Below, piece after piece: positions 44,191 through 56,220 of a stretch of DNA of 64,000 nucleotides (its first letter is position 1; each line of letters opens with the position of its first letter). The notes below the pieces were generated by a model that did no database searches, was not told the DNA's origin, and worked only from the letters and a program-made list of their open reading frames with translations. Origin of the DNA: Lunularia cruciata (taxonomy: Eukaryota; Streptophyta; Marchantiopsida; Lunulariales; Lunulariaceae); contig OX419757.1 in assembly GCA_948567375.1 (NCBI GenBank), positions 56,913,665-56,977,664 on the forward strand. The letters run 5' to 3'. Both the position numbers and the translations under genes were made by a program.

Positions 44191-46435
44191 GGTCTGCATG
44201 GAATAAAAGGCCTTCCTTGAAGGAGAAGGTGTTGTACTCCTTGTCGCATGCTGTCAGACGACCGTGTACCATTTGGAAGAAGGGATCTTGTCGTAGAGCT
44301 GATTGAAACTCATTGTGGACCTTAGGGTCAATGGACACCGTTGTAATTGCCGCCGTGATGAAAGGAAGATCCTTCAAATCAGGTCGTCATGATAGAGCAT
44401 CTGGAATGACATGGAACCGACCTGGTTTGTACTCAAGTTTGATGTCAAACAATTGGAGTTGCTCTTCCCATCGATGATGCCGGCTCTTCATGTGCTCCAA
44501 GTGTAAGGTCTGCAACAATGGCTTGTGATCAGTTCGCATGATCACTTGTTTCCCCAAGAGATAATGCCTCCATACCTTGGTGGCATATACCATTGCAAGT
44601 TGTTCCCGATCTTGAGCAAAGTAATTTCTTTCCGCTGTATTTAGTCGGCGAGACACAAAGGCAATCGGATGTAGTCCATCTGGAAATTCTTGTTGCAACA
44701 CAGCTTCAATTGCAAAGTTAGAAGCATCAAAATCAACCACACAAGGTAGTTGAGGATCATATGGTTGAAGAATAGGTCTTGAAGACACCATATGCTTTAA
44801 CTTCTGGAATGCTTCTTCATGCTTGGTGGTCCATTGGAAGCTTGAGTTCTTTCCCAAGAGGTCAGTCAATGGTGCAGCCACGTGAGCATAATAGTGGATG
44901 AACCGTTGGTAAAAACTGGCCAGTCTATTGAATGCTCGTACTTCTGTAGCATCCTTCGGGGTAGGCCAATCAGTAATGGCCTTGATCTTCTCTTCTTCCA
45001 TCTTGATCCCCTCTGATGAGATCTTATGACCCAAGAAGGTAACCTCCTTCTGCCAAAAAGCACACTTTGACTTCTTGCAGTAAAATTTCCACTGTCGTAG
45101 TCGTCTTAGGACTTCTCGCACATGATTCACATGTTCTGTCTCTGTCCTGCTATAGATTAAGATATCATCTAAGAACACCACCACGGACCGATCCAATAGT
45201 CCCTCCAACACTCGATGCATCTGATCCATGAAGACTGCTGGAGCATTAGTGAGTCCGAAAGGTAGAACTCTCCACTCAAAATGTCCATACCTTGTGCGAA
45301 AAGCAGTCTTCTGCACGTCCTCTCCTTCAATAGGAATTTGCCAATAGCTGCTACGAAGATCCAGCTTGGAAAAGTAGCGTGCTCCACTTAGTTGATCAAG
45401 CAGGTCATCGATCCGAGGCAAGGGATATGCATTCTTCACGGTTTGCTTATTGAGCCTACGGTAATCAATACAGAAACGAAGTCCTCCATCCTTCTTTGGA
45501 ACAAATAGTACCGGTGCTCCCCACGGAGAGGTACTATGTCGTATGAAATCCTTCTCCAACAACTCTGTAAGTGTTGTTCGCAACTCCTCCAACTCCTTTG
45601 GTGAGAGCCGATAGATTGGTCTACTCACTGGAGTACTCCCTGGCAATAACTCGATCTTGAAGGGCATACCTCGATCGGAGGGTAATCCCTTTGGCAGATC
45701 ATCCGGAAACACATCTACAAACTCCTGAACTATCCAATCAACCATTGCTTGATGCAGCACTTGGCCCTCCTCAGATTGTTCTTGTGCAATCGGCTTGATC
45801 CACACCGCGAATACAGACTTATTGTCCTCCAAAGCTTGCTCTATGGCTGCTTCATTCACAAACTTCCCTTCTAGGGACTCATCTCTCTTCCAAGCTTGCT
45901 CCATGGTTGCCTTCCTGGCAAACTTCCCATCTTGGGACTCATCTCCCTTCCAGATTCGCTCTATGGCTACCTTCTCGACAAACTTCCCATCTTGGGACTG
46001 ACTATTCTTAGGTGTCTTACTCAGAGGTGCCAGACAACCTAATCGGAAATTCCTACCTTGGTGTTGTACTTGAATTTGGTGTCGGGTCCAATCAAATTGA
46101 ACCTTATGACATTCAAGCCAAGGTAGACCTAGAATGATATCATAGTGTAGAGGTGCCACTACAAACCTCATACACTCCAAATACTCCTTCCCAATCTTGA
46201 AGGTAACGGGATGCAAGGTGCGGAATGCAGAACCCTTTTTACCATCCGCCATCATCAAACTACTTCCAATCACTGGCTTGATAGGAATACCCAATTCCTT
46301 TGCTACTTGCATAGACATGCAATTCTCTGAACTTCCAGAATCAACCAATATTCTACAACCCCGATTAGATATCATACCTTGCAAGTGAAGCAAACTTGCA
46401 TAGGTCGAGCCTTCAATCCCATTGGAACTAATCAA
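44191..46435 (-). pseudogene. C1 protease, reverse transcriptase, RNase H and start of integrase region
   Basis: The minus-strand frame 44387-46435 (682 codons) begins near the protease ([18 protein letters not shown]), then RT ([29 protein letters not shown]), then RNase H ([28 protein letters not shown]). It stops at 44384-44386 with TGA after DALS, where D has CAA, so one nonsense change interrupts it. Beyond the stop, 44191-44383 continues to the integrase zinc region, where B2 is inserted. Frame relative to gag is offset, consistent with a gag/pol frameshift. Confidence 0.93.
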
Positions 46436-46461
46436 GCTCCCAGTAGGTGGCTCGAAATCTC

Positions 46462-47361
46462 CTATTGGGATTCCTTGTTTCCCGGATCATTCCGCTCTAC
46501 AACCTCCACTTGGGCAACTTGTCGAGGTCGTCCATTCTTGAGTGGACATTCAGCAATGCGATGCCCCAACTGGCGACAATAAAAACAACCTCCATTTTGT
46601 CGTAATCTTTCTCTATCTGCTGTGCCAAGTGGTCTTCGCTGGATAGCATCAATCTCCATTGGTACAGGTTCTTCCACTCGTGGTACGGGTAGGTTTTGTG
46701 TAGGTCGAGGTCGAGACCAAGTTGTGGCAACTAAGGAATCAAAACGCTCAGCCAATTGCATGGCTTCTTCTACGTTCTGTGGCTCTTGCATGGTCACCTC
46801 CAATCTGGTTCGTGACTTCAATCCTCGCACAAATCGATCCAGAACTTCACCTTCTTGGATATCTAGAATTTGCATGATGATATTCTAAACTTGTGTGATG
46901 TAGCTTCTCACTGAGCCAATCTGCCTCAACTCCGCCAATTTATCTCGTGCAGCTCGGGTGGCATTTATAGTCTGAAATTGACCAAGTATTGCATCCTTGA
47001 ATTCTGCCCATGTCAAAATCGGTGTAACAATTTGTCGTTCAGCTCTTTCTACTCGGAATCGCCACCAAAGTTTTGCCACACCATCCAACTGGCTAGAAGC
47101 CAAGAGAATTTGTTTCCACTCGTCTTGAAGATTGGTGGCTTCAAAGTAACGTTCACAGTCAAACACAAAATTCTCCACTATGCTTGGAAGATTCTTGCCT
47201 TCAAACACCTTGGGTTTCGGAAATCGAATGCGATCTTCTCCATCTTGAACTGGCGCTCTGTCTATCTGTTCTCGTCGTTGCTGGTCTCGTTCATCCAACA
47301 ATCAAGTAAGATGCTCAATTTGTTGTTGCATTGCAAGGATAACATCCGGTATTGCCGCCAT
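46462..47361 (-). pseudogene. C1 gag, broken by two stops
   Basis: Likely start ATG at 47361 (MAAIPDVILAMQQQIEHL), then a TGA at about 47305, the open piece 46885-47301 (FEGKNLPSIVENFVFDCERYF), a TAG at about 46880, and 46462-46875 with zinc knuckle CFYCRQLGHRIAEC. The TAG replaces a glutamine codon kept in D. It ends before pol at 46462; pol is in another frame. Confidence 0.9.
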
Positions 47362-47619
47362 CGCTACTACTCTATTCCACTACTCTCAATTTATCTAGTT
47401 GATTAACACATAGATACAACACGTCCACCGTTCTCCATAAGTTACAACTGGAAGTATCAAGGGTTCCTCTGACACGGTGATCATATGTAGAAAGTCCTGC
47501 CCAAAGCGTGAGGTGATGAATTGTGTGAAACGATGCTTTGGTAATATCTGGACATGAAAGTCCCAATGGTTTGGCGGAAGTGGATTTGGTGGTCCATAAA
47601 TTCCATCTATCCCATTCCT

Positions 47620-47631
47620 GCTCTGATACCA
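47620..47631 (-). promoter_or_regulatory. C1 primer-binding site (initiator Met tRNA)
   Basis: Minus strand TGGTATCAGAGC, the standard complement of the initiator-Met tRNA 3' end, one base from the LTR. Confidence 0.9.
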
Positions 47632-47632
47632 A

Positions 47633-48055
47633 TGTAAAAGACCAAAACCGAGGAGAGAAATAGGAGAATGGAAACTCACATTGGGACACTTGAATGAGGG
47701 AAAACTCCGAATGCCTAGCATGAGCTTTGGCCTTGGTATTTATAGGTAGCATACAAGACCTTTGAAGCTTCTCAAGAAGCTTCCTTGAGCCGCTTTCTTG
47801 GAGTGCAAGTCAAGTTAACTAGGAAGCTTCTCAAGAAGCTTCCTTCTAGAAGCCGCCTACTTGGCGTGCAAGCTAAGCTAGTTAGAAGCTTCTAGAAGCT
47901 TCCTTCTAGAAGCTACCTGCTTAGGGCGCAAGTTAACTAGTTGGGAAGCTTCCTAAGAAGCTTCTTAGATGCTTCTAGAATATTCTAGGCTATTTTGGCT
48001 TATTCTCTACTTCGTAAGCCCGACTAACTTCATCACTAAACTCCATATTGTTACA
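47633..48055 (-). repeat. C1 5' LTR
   Basis: 423 bp, nearly identical to 34593-35015. Visible differences: one base near 47645 (CGAAACC against CAAAACC) and two near 48031 (TTTGTC against TTCATC). Carries the same HSE-like arrays (34845-34871 maps to 47885-47911). Confidence 0.95.
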
Positions 48056-48060
48056 AAGAC

Positions 48061-50209
48061 AGTGATACTTCTTTTCAATCCTAGTCATTTTTTACCATTT
48101 TTTAAGCTAAACCATTCATTAATCAACTTCTAGTGGAATAAAGTAAAAAAATATAATTATATAATCTTATCATGATATTAATCACTTTAGTACGGTAAAA
48201 TTATTTTATATATATATAAAAAAACTTATATGTTACTAAATAGAATCAATGGGTAAAATGATAAGGAATTGTTAAAATAACACACTCCACAATAACATGG
48301 TGCATAATCACATGACATGTTCATGTTCAAAGGATGCATCTCCTTGCATGCACCACTTCTTCTTTCTGACTTATTCATGACTTCTTTCTGACTTATTCAT
48401 GACTTCTATTAGGCTAACTCCTTCTAAGACTTCGTACCATTCACTCAATGCAATGCTTCCATCATTCTACCTTCTCTTGAGACTTCCTATAACATTTTCA
48501 ATGAGATGCTATAAAGTATCAATTTTTTACGTATTGTCAAGGATATGATGTTGTCATATGTCACTAAGACATCAATAGAGTGATCCTCAAATGTGACTAA
48601 GGGTACACATATGCTATTTTAAGAGCTCCAATCCTTACCAAATAAACCATAAAAATTAATGCTTTTGCTTGACTGATTGCTCCTTCATACTCTATGGACA
48701 CTTGTGGAAACTTGATAGACATTGGCAATCTTACAATATGCAATAGAGAGCATAGTCATGAATCTTTGAATAACTTTAGTAGACATCTTGTTTCTATCGC
48801 TTTCAACCATTAATAACATGCAATGACATCCCAAATGTTAATTTTTAGTTTTGCTTTGAATTGTGTTGTAAGAACTTTGCAACAACTTGTTATTGACATT
48901 TATATGATAGTAATAACCAATCTAGAATGAGCAAGCATGGCTTTGACAAATGAAACTTGCCAATATACCAATGTCTTGATCTTTTGGATTCTCTTCAAGA
49001 TAGAAACAACCAAGAGCTACTATTTGTTTAAGGTTACAACAAATGAGTTTATTTACTCACTTGTTCTTTGTACATCATGATTTCATTCATTTGACTCAAG
49101 CATATCTATACTCTTTGGTGATGGATTGTATGTACCAAAAGAATTGCTTTTGAATGCCAAATGCTTCATGCTATTGGAGTCATAAGTTTCAACATATTAT
49201 TTAAAGTTTTAATCAATCATTCTTCCAAGAAGAAAAAACCATACTATCAATGTGCTTTAGAGCACATTGCAGCCTTGTGCAATTCTATCAGACCATTTAC
49301 AATTGCAATGGATTGTGAACTTGTTTTGATGAATTCTATTGTGTACACATTCACTAATTCAACACATCTTATTAAAAAAGGCATATTTATGATATCTTCT
49401 TTGCATTTGGTATATTTACAAGAATATTTTAGCCAATTGTAAGAAGTACTTTGATCTTGAATATAAAAGTATTTACAAATTGGCTTAAACCTATTCATTC
49501 ACAACTATATTCCAATAAATAGACAAATGTGGTTCAATCAAAGAGTCTAGAATGTTTACAACAAATCTAGTGGAGTGCTTTGAGTGAAATATATTCCTTG
49601 ATTCATGCAATGATAATTATCTGACAATATGGATAGTATAAAAAAAATTTGTAGCAACATGGACAAATTAGTATTCTTATTTTAGCAACATCATGTCTTC
49701 TTGAGCTGAAGGTCATCACTCAATGGTTGAAATGTATTTGAAGGTCTCTACCAAAATCTACAAGATCTTTAGATTTGACTATCTCATGCCTTTGAGTATA
49801 GAGTCAAAGAAATCAAAATTTGGTATGGCATGGAGCATATTTGGGTCCTATATGATCACAATCAAGCATTTTATCAAAATGTGTTTTGACAAGTATCCCT
49901 TTGTGCTCTAAAGGAAGTTCAAAATTAGTCATTAATTGCAAAAAGGAAGGAGGTGATGAATTGTAATGTTGTTCCAATATCCTTATGAAGAAAAAGTGAT
50001 TGCCTTGTAAGATTTTCATGTTGCAAATGCTAGATGGTCAAGTGTTGCTTTCCATGTACACTTTTCATCCTTTGTGGTATTTGGTGAACATTGATATTTT
50101 TGTGACACTATCACATCCAGACCTATCAATACCATTTATCTCATTATCCTACCAAGCTTAGGTCCTATCTTTAGTGTTGTTAATTAGATTTTTCATGTAG
50201 TAGCACATC
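48061..50209. other. AT-rich relict sequence, no gene recognised
   Basis: 2.1 kb of AT-rich DNA between C1 and D. It has a run of TA repeats (48208-48220), a 22 bp tandem duplication and only short chance frames. The beginning may be the last part of the coiled-coil relict that C1 interrupted. I see no polymerase motif and no RNA gene. It could be an old, unrecognisable transposon. Confidence 0.5.
48361..48406. repeat. 22 bp tandem duplication
   Basis: TCTTTCTGACTTATTCATGA occurs at 48361 and again at 48383. Confidence 0.85.
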
Positions 50210-50621
50210 TGTAAAAGACCAAGCCCGAGGAGAGAAATAGGAGAATGAAAACTCACTTTCGGACACTTGAATATGGGAAAACTCCAAATGCCTAGCATTA
50301 GCTAAGGCTTAGATATTTACAGATAGCATACAAGGCACTTGAGAAGCTTCTCAAGAAGCTTCCTTGAGCCTCTTTCTTAGAGTGCAAGCCAAGTTAACCA
50401 AGAGGCTTCTCAAGAAGCTTCCTTCTAGAAGCCGTCTACTTGGCGTGCAAGCTAAGCTAGTTAGAAGCTTCTAGAAGCTATATACTTAGGGTGAAAGTTA
50501 AGCTAGTTGGGAAGCTTCCCAAGAAGCTTCCTAGATGCTTCTAGAATATTCTAGGCTAATTTGGCTTATTCTCTACTTCTTTAGCCTTACTAAGTACATC
50601 GCTAAACTCCATATTGTTACA
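50210..50621 (-). repeat. D 3' LTR
   Basis: 412 bp. Keeps TTCTAGAATATTC (about 50538-50550) and several GAAGCTTC palindromes, though one four-unit array is degraded. The pol frame ends within it, at 50556. Confidence 0.92.
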
Positions 50622-52232
50622 TATTCCCCCACCACTAGTTGGTGATATCCTTGTTGCCATTGAAGCTTCAAAGTCCTGGATGGCCATCTGTGCATTCTGG
50701 AGGTGAGAAAGAGGTTCCCATGTGGCATCATGAAGGGGATACCCTTTCCAAAGGACCTTGTACTTTGTATGTTGTTGGCATCCTCGTTGAATGTGGCAAT
50801 GTGCAAGGATACAATCAACTTTGTACTCCTCATGATCATTGATAGGGATGGGAGGAGGAGGAGTTTGGACACAAGAGGGAAAGGAAGATGGGTTAGGAAC
50901 AAAGGGTGTTAACTTGGAAATGTGAAAGATAGGGTGGATACGCATATGACAAGGTAAGGCAAGTTGATAAGCAATAGGAGAGATGATTTGGGTAACATCA
51001 AAGAGTCCTATCCAATTAGGAGTAAGTTTACAAACTTGGGTATCAAGTGGGAGGGGTAGGTTACTAGAGGATAGCATGAATTTATCATCAACTTCAAAGG
51101 TGAGATTACGATGATGATGGTCCACATTTTATTTCTGACAATCTTGAACAACAAGGAGATGAGATTTGGCTTGTTGGATAGATTGGGATATGATGGTCAA
51201 GAAGGTTGAAGTATGAGGGACTGAGATGGAGGAGGAGCAAGAAGAGAATCTAGAACAAGTGGATCTTGGCCAAAATTGAGAAAGAAAGGAGAAAATCCGA
51301 TGTTTGCCTATTTGGAATTATTGTAGGTATATTCTATAGCTACAAGACATTCATCCCAATTGGTATGGTAGACATTGATAAAGGCATGCAACATATCTAC
51401 CAAGGTATGATTTACATGTTTGGTTTGTCCATCAGTTTGAGGATGATAGGCCATGGACAAAGCAAGCTTGGTGCTAAGTATCTAGAAGAGTGCTTGCCAA
51501 AACTTCTTGGTGAACCAAGGATCACGATTGGAGATGAGTACATGTGGCATCCCATGATGTTTGAAGACATTGTCAAAGTAGATTTGCGCTAAGGTTGGAG
51601 CATCCACGGTATCAAAAGTTAGTGCCAAGTGGATTTGCTTACTAGACTAATCTACAAACACCACAATTGTTGTGTGTCCTTGCTTTGTCTTGGACAAGGA
51701 TATGATGAGATCCAAGCTCACGTGTTCCCATTGAGCAAAGGGAATGGGGAGTCATTGAAGGAGTCCACTTAGCTTCTAGTTGTTGGCCTTGTTATGTTGG
51801 TAGCTCTCACACGATTGGACAAATGCTTGAACATCTTGTGTCATGTTGGGCCACCACCACCATCAGCATTGGAGGGTACCCAATGTCCACACCCATGTGA
51901 CCAGCCATTGGTAAATCATGGGCTTCTTGAAGGCGCACAAGTCGGAGATCACCTTTGCTTGGAACATAAATCCGGTCCTCATGGAATAGAATGCCTTCCT
52001 TGAAGGAGAAGGTGTTGTACTCCTTATTGCATGTTGTAAGACAACCATGTACCATTTGGAAGAAGGGATCTTGTTGTAGAGACCAAAACTCATTTTGGAC
52101 CTTGGAGTCAATTGTCACCATTGTAATTGTTGTCGTGATGAGAGGAAGAGACTCCAAATCAGGTAGTTGTGATAGAGCATCAAGGATGACATGGAACCAA
52201 CCTGGTTTGTACTCAAGTTTGATGTCAAACAA
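50556..52232 (-). pseudogene. D integrase and chromodomain, broken
   Basis: 50556-51125 carries the chromodomain (YKVDCILAHCHIQRG, YKVLWKGYPLHDATWEP) and 51807-52232 the start of the integrase region (HMGVD). The central catalytic part (51126-51800) is frameshifted. As in C1, the frame runs 66 bases into the LTR. Confidence 0.88.
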
Positions 52233-53522
52233 TTGGAGTTGCTCCTCCCATCAATGATGTCTACTCTTCATGCTTTCCAAGTGTAAGGTTTACAACAATG
52301 GTTTGTGATCAGTTTGCATGATCACTTGTTTCTCAAGAGATAATGCCTCTATACCTTGGTGGTATATACCATTGCAAGTTGCTCCCAATCTCAAGCAAGG
52401 TAATTTCTTTTATTTGTATTTAGTTAGCAAGACACAAAGGCAATAGGATGTAGTCCATCTAGGAATTCCTGTTGCAACACTACTCTAATTGCAAAGTTAA
52501 AAGCATCAAAATCAACCACATAAGGTAGTTGAGGATCATATGGTTGAAGGATGGGTCTTGAAGACACCATATGTTTCAGCTTCTGGAATGCTTCTTCATG
52601 CTTGGTGGTCCACTCAAAGCTCGAGTTCTTCCCCAAGAGGTCAGTCAATGGTGTAGCCACATGAGCATAATAATAGATGAACCGTCGGTAAAAACTGGCC
52701 AATTCATTAAATGCCAGTACTTTGGTAGCATCCTTCAGAGTAGGCCAATCAGTAATGGCCTTGATTTTCTCCTCTTCCATCTTGATCCCTTTTGATGAGA
52801 TCTTGTGATCCAAGAAGGTGACTTCATTTTTCCAAAAGGCACACTTCAACTTCTTGCAATAAAATTTCCATTGGCGTAATTGTCTTAGGACTACCCGCAC
52901 ATGATTCATGTATTCTACCTCTATCTTGCTATAGATTAAGATATCATCCAAGAACACCACCACGTATTGATCCAATAGTCCATCCAACACCCAATGCATC
53001 TGATCCATGAAGACTGTTGGAGCATTAGTGAGCTTGAAAGGTAGAACTCTCCACTCAAAATGCCCATACCTTGTGCAAAAGGTAATCTTTTGCATCCTCC
53101 CTATCAATGGGAGCTTGCCAATAGCCACTACGGAGATCCAACTTGTAAAAGTATTGTGCTCCACTCAATTGATCAAGCAAGTTATCAATTCAAGGTAAGG
53201 AATATGCATTCTTCATTGTTTACTTATTGTCCTAATACAATACAAAAACAAAGTCCTCCATCCTTCTTTGGAACAAATAGTACCGGTGCTCCCCAAGGAG
53301 AGATACTATATCTTATGAAGTCCTTCTCCAACAACTCCATAAGTGTTGTTTGCAACTCTTCTAACTCCTTTGTTGAGAGCCAATAGATTGGTCTACTCAC
53401 TAAAGTACTCTTTGGAAATAATTTGATCTTGAAGGGCATACCACAATCGGAAGATAATCCCTTTGGTAGATCATCCGCAAACACATCCGCAAACTCTTGA
53501 ACTATCTGATCAACCATTGCTT
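52233..53522 (-). pseudogene. D reverse transcriptase and RNase H, broken
   Basis: 52424-53164 contains [11 protein letters not shown] and VDFDAFNFAIRVVLQQEF; 53224-53517 contains [21 protein letters not shown] frameshift and missing sequence near 53165-53225 separate the fingers and palm. Confidence 0.88.
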
Positions 53523-54202
53523 GATGAGGCTCTTGGCCCTTGGCCCTCCTTGTGCAATTGCTTGATCCTCACCAAAAAAATAGACTTATCTTCCTCCAAA
53601 GCTTGCTCTTTGGCTGCTTCACTAACAAACTTCCCATATATGGACTCATCTTTCTTCAAAGCTTGCTCCATGGCTGCTTTCCTAGAAAACTTCCAATCTT
53701 GGGACTTATCCCCCTTCAAGGCTTGCTCTATGGCTACCTTCTTGACAAACTTTTCATATTGGGATTGAATATTTTTAGGTGTCTTACTCAGAGGTGCCAG
53801 ACAACCTAATCATAAATTCCTATCTTGGTGCTATACTTGAATTTGTTGTTAAGTCCAATCAAATTGAACCTTATGACATTCAAGCCAAGGTAGTCCTAGA
53901 ATGACATTGTAGTGTAGAGGTGTCACTACAAACCTCATACACTCTAAATACTCATTCCTAATCTTGAAGGTAACAGGATGCAAGGTACCAAATGCAAAAC
54001 CCTTTCTACCATCTGCCATCATCAATCTACTTTTAATTACTAGCTTTATAGGAATACCTAATTTGTTTGCTACTTGCATAGACATGCAATTCTCCAAACC
54101 TCCAAAATCAACCAAAATCCTACAACCCCAATTAGATATCATACCTTGCAAGTGAAGCAAACTTGCATAGGTTGAGCCTTCTATCCTATTGGAACTAATC
54201 AA
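53523..54202 (-). pseudogene. D protease region, broken
   Basis: 53849-54202 contains ILVDFGGLENCMSMQ, where C1 has [11 protein letters not shown]; the DSG serine is changed to phenylalanine, so the protease would be dead. 53510-53719 is the linker. Confidence 0.8.
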
Positions 54203-54975
54203 GCTCCAAATAAGCGGCTTGAAATCTCCTCTTGGGATCCCTTGTTTCCTTGATCATTCTGCTCCACAAACTCCATCTGGGCAACTGTCAAGGTCGCCTA
54301 TTCTTCCTCCACCCGTATGTAGTGTATTGGTAGGTTTTGTGGAGGTTGAGGTTGAGACCAAGTTGTTGCAATCAAGGAATCAAATGTTTGGTCAACCGCA
54401 TGGCTTCCTCCAAGTGTTGTGGCTCTTGACTTCAAGCCCCTACAAATTGATCCAGAGCTTCGCCTTCCGGTATATCTAGAATTTGCATGATGGTGTTTTG
54501 GAATTGTGTGATATAACTTCTTACAGAGCCAATCTGTTTCAACTCTGCCAACCTATCTTGTGTAGCGCATGTGGCATTTATAGCTTGGAACTAACTAATT
54601 ATTGCATTCTTGAATTTTGCTCACGTCAAGATTGGTGCAACAATTTTTCATTCAGCTTGCCCCACTTAGAATCTCCACCATAGCTTTGCTGCTCCATCTA
54701 GTTGGCTAGAAGCCAAGAGAATCTATTTTTGTTCATCTTGCATATTGGTAGCTTCAAAATAATGTTCATAGTCAAACACAAAATTTTCCAATTCACTCAA
54801 GAGATTCTTGCCTTCAAATACCTTGGGTTTAGAGAATCGGATTCAATCTTCTCCTTCTCAAATTGGTACTCTCTCTACGTGCTCTTGTTGTCAAAGATCT
54901 CGTTCATCCAACAATTAAGTAAGGTGCTCGATTGATTGTTGCATAGCAAGGATAACATCGGGCATTGCCCCCATG
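54203..54975 (-). pseudogene. D gag, decayed
   Basis: Counterpart of 46462-47361. Many stops. The upstream stop seen in C1 gag (TGA) is TAA here. The zinc-knuckle part appears lost. Confidence 0.7.
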
Positions 54976-55233
54976 GTTGCTACTTTATCATGCCACCCCT
55001 AATCTATCTAATTTGTTAACTCATAGAAGTAGCACGTCCACCATTCTCCATAGATTACGACCAAAAGCACCAAGGGTTCCTCAGATATGGTGATCATGAT
55101 GCAGAAAATCTTATCCAAAGTGTGAGGTGATGAATTGTGTGAAACGATGCTTGGGTAGTACTTGGATGCAAAAATCCCAATGGTTTGGTGGAAGTGGATT
55201 TGGTGGTCCATTAATTCCATCCATTCCATTCTT

Positions 55234-55245
55234 GCTCTGATACCA
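55234..55245 (-). promoter_or_regulatory. D primer-binding site (initiator Met tRNA)
   Basis: Minus strand TGGTATCAGAGC, one base from the LTR, as in C1. Confidence 0.9.
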
Positions 55246-55246
55246 A

Positions 55247-55657
55247 TGTAAAAGACCAAGCCCAAGGAGAGAAATAAGAGAATGGAAACTCACATTCGGA
55301 CACTTAAATGTTGGAAAACTCCAAATGTCTAGCATGAGCTTTGGCTTAGGTATTTATAGGTAGCATACAAGGCCCTTGAGAAGCTTCTCAAGAAGTTTCC
55401 TTGAGCCGTTTTCTTAGAGTGCAAGCAAAGTTAACCAAGAAGCTTCTCAATAAGCTTTCTTTTAGAAGTCGTCTACTTGGCGTGCAAGCTAAGCTAGTTG
55501 GAAGCTTCTAGAAGCTACCTGCTTGGGGTGAAAGTTAAGCTAGTCAGGAAGCTTCCAAGAAGCCTCCAAGATGCTTCTAGAATATTCTGGGCTAATTTAG
55601 CTTATTCTCTACTTTGGTAGCCTTATTAACTATGTCGTTAAACTCCATATTGTTACA
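55247..55657 (-). repeat. D 5' LTR
   Basis: 411 bp, aligned with 50210-50621 with many differences. Confidence 0.9.
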
Positions 55658-55662
55658 ACGTC

Positions 55663-56220
55663 ATTAACAAGAACAAATATGTATTTAGCTCTTGAATATT
55701 GCTTTTGGAACATTGGCTCGAGAGAACCCACCAATGCAATATACCCATGGACATCCTCAAGGCTATTGAATGAATTGCTTGCAAACCAATCAAAGTCTGA
55801 TTAGAATTGAGTCCTCAATACAAAGAGAGGCCCCATAATTTGAGCTTGTGGAGGCATCAAGTTCACAAGGAAGACATTGTAGAATCTATAAAAAGATTAG
55901 ACTTGATGCACATGCTTGTCCTTAACATATTATGCTTTCATCACAACCATCAGATTTGTCAATGTAGAAAGAATATAGACTACACAAATGCATTGCCACT
56001 TTGTAGCATTTAATCAAGTAACTATAAGAAGTCTTAGGAGGAAAAGTAGCATGATAGAAATCAAGATATTATTAAGCAAGTAGAAAATGCAAAAGGACAC
56101 ATCCTAATTTTAATAATGCCCATAAATAGGTCACATTATTGGGCACCATGTCATTGTGGAATGAGTTTTGTTTTAACAAGAAGGTGGGTCATTTTAGCAT
56201 TTCCCAAAAAATATACCACT
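55663..56220. other. Relict spacer between D and M3
   Basis: 560 bp, AT-rich; the continuation of the sequence D inserted into. No gene, RNA or known element recognised. Confidence 0.5.

Larger units (their letters stand above)
34593..48055 (-). mobile_element. Chromovirus C1 (Ty3/gypsy with chromodomain), minus strand
   Basis: TG...CA element with 423 bp LTRs at both ends and AAGAC target duplications (34588-34592 and 48056-48060). B2 is nested at 36375-44190 with its own duplication. Gene order on the minus strand is gag, protease, RT, RNase H, integrase, chromodomain. Primer site complementary to initiator-Met tRNA. LTRs differ at only about three positions that I can see, so insertion is recent. 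Coding is broken by a few single stops. Confidence 0.95.
50210..55657 (-). mobile_element. Chromovirus D, older relative of C1, minus strand
   Basis: 5.4 kb element with LTRs at 50210-50621 and 55247-55657, which have diverged visibly. Flanks ACATC (50205-50209) and ACGTC (55658-55662) are a 5 bp duplication with one mismatch. Gene order as C1. Coding is broken into many fragments. No nested insertion. Confidence 0.92.

Noticed and set aside
46435..46462. Slippery frameshift signal between C1 gag and pol
   Set aside because: The frames are offset, but I could not see a convincing slippery heptamer, and C1 gag already carries stops.
47620..47631. tRNA gene at the initiator-Met match
   Set aside because: Only 12 bases match, placed next to an LTR; this is a primer-binding site.
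49161..49911. Small plus-strand ORFs in the AT-rich region as genes or copia remnants
   Set aside because: No polymerase or integrase motif could be recognised on either strand; composition alone explains the open frames.
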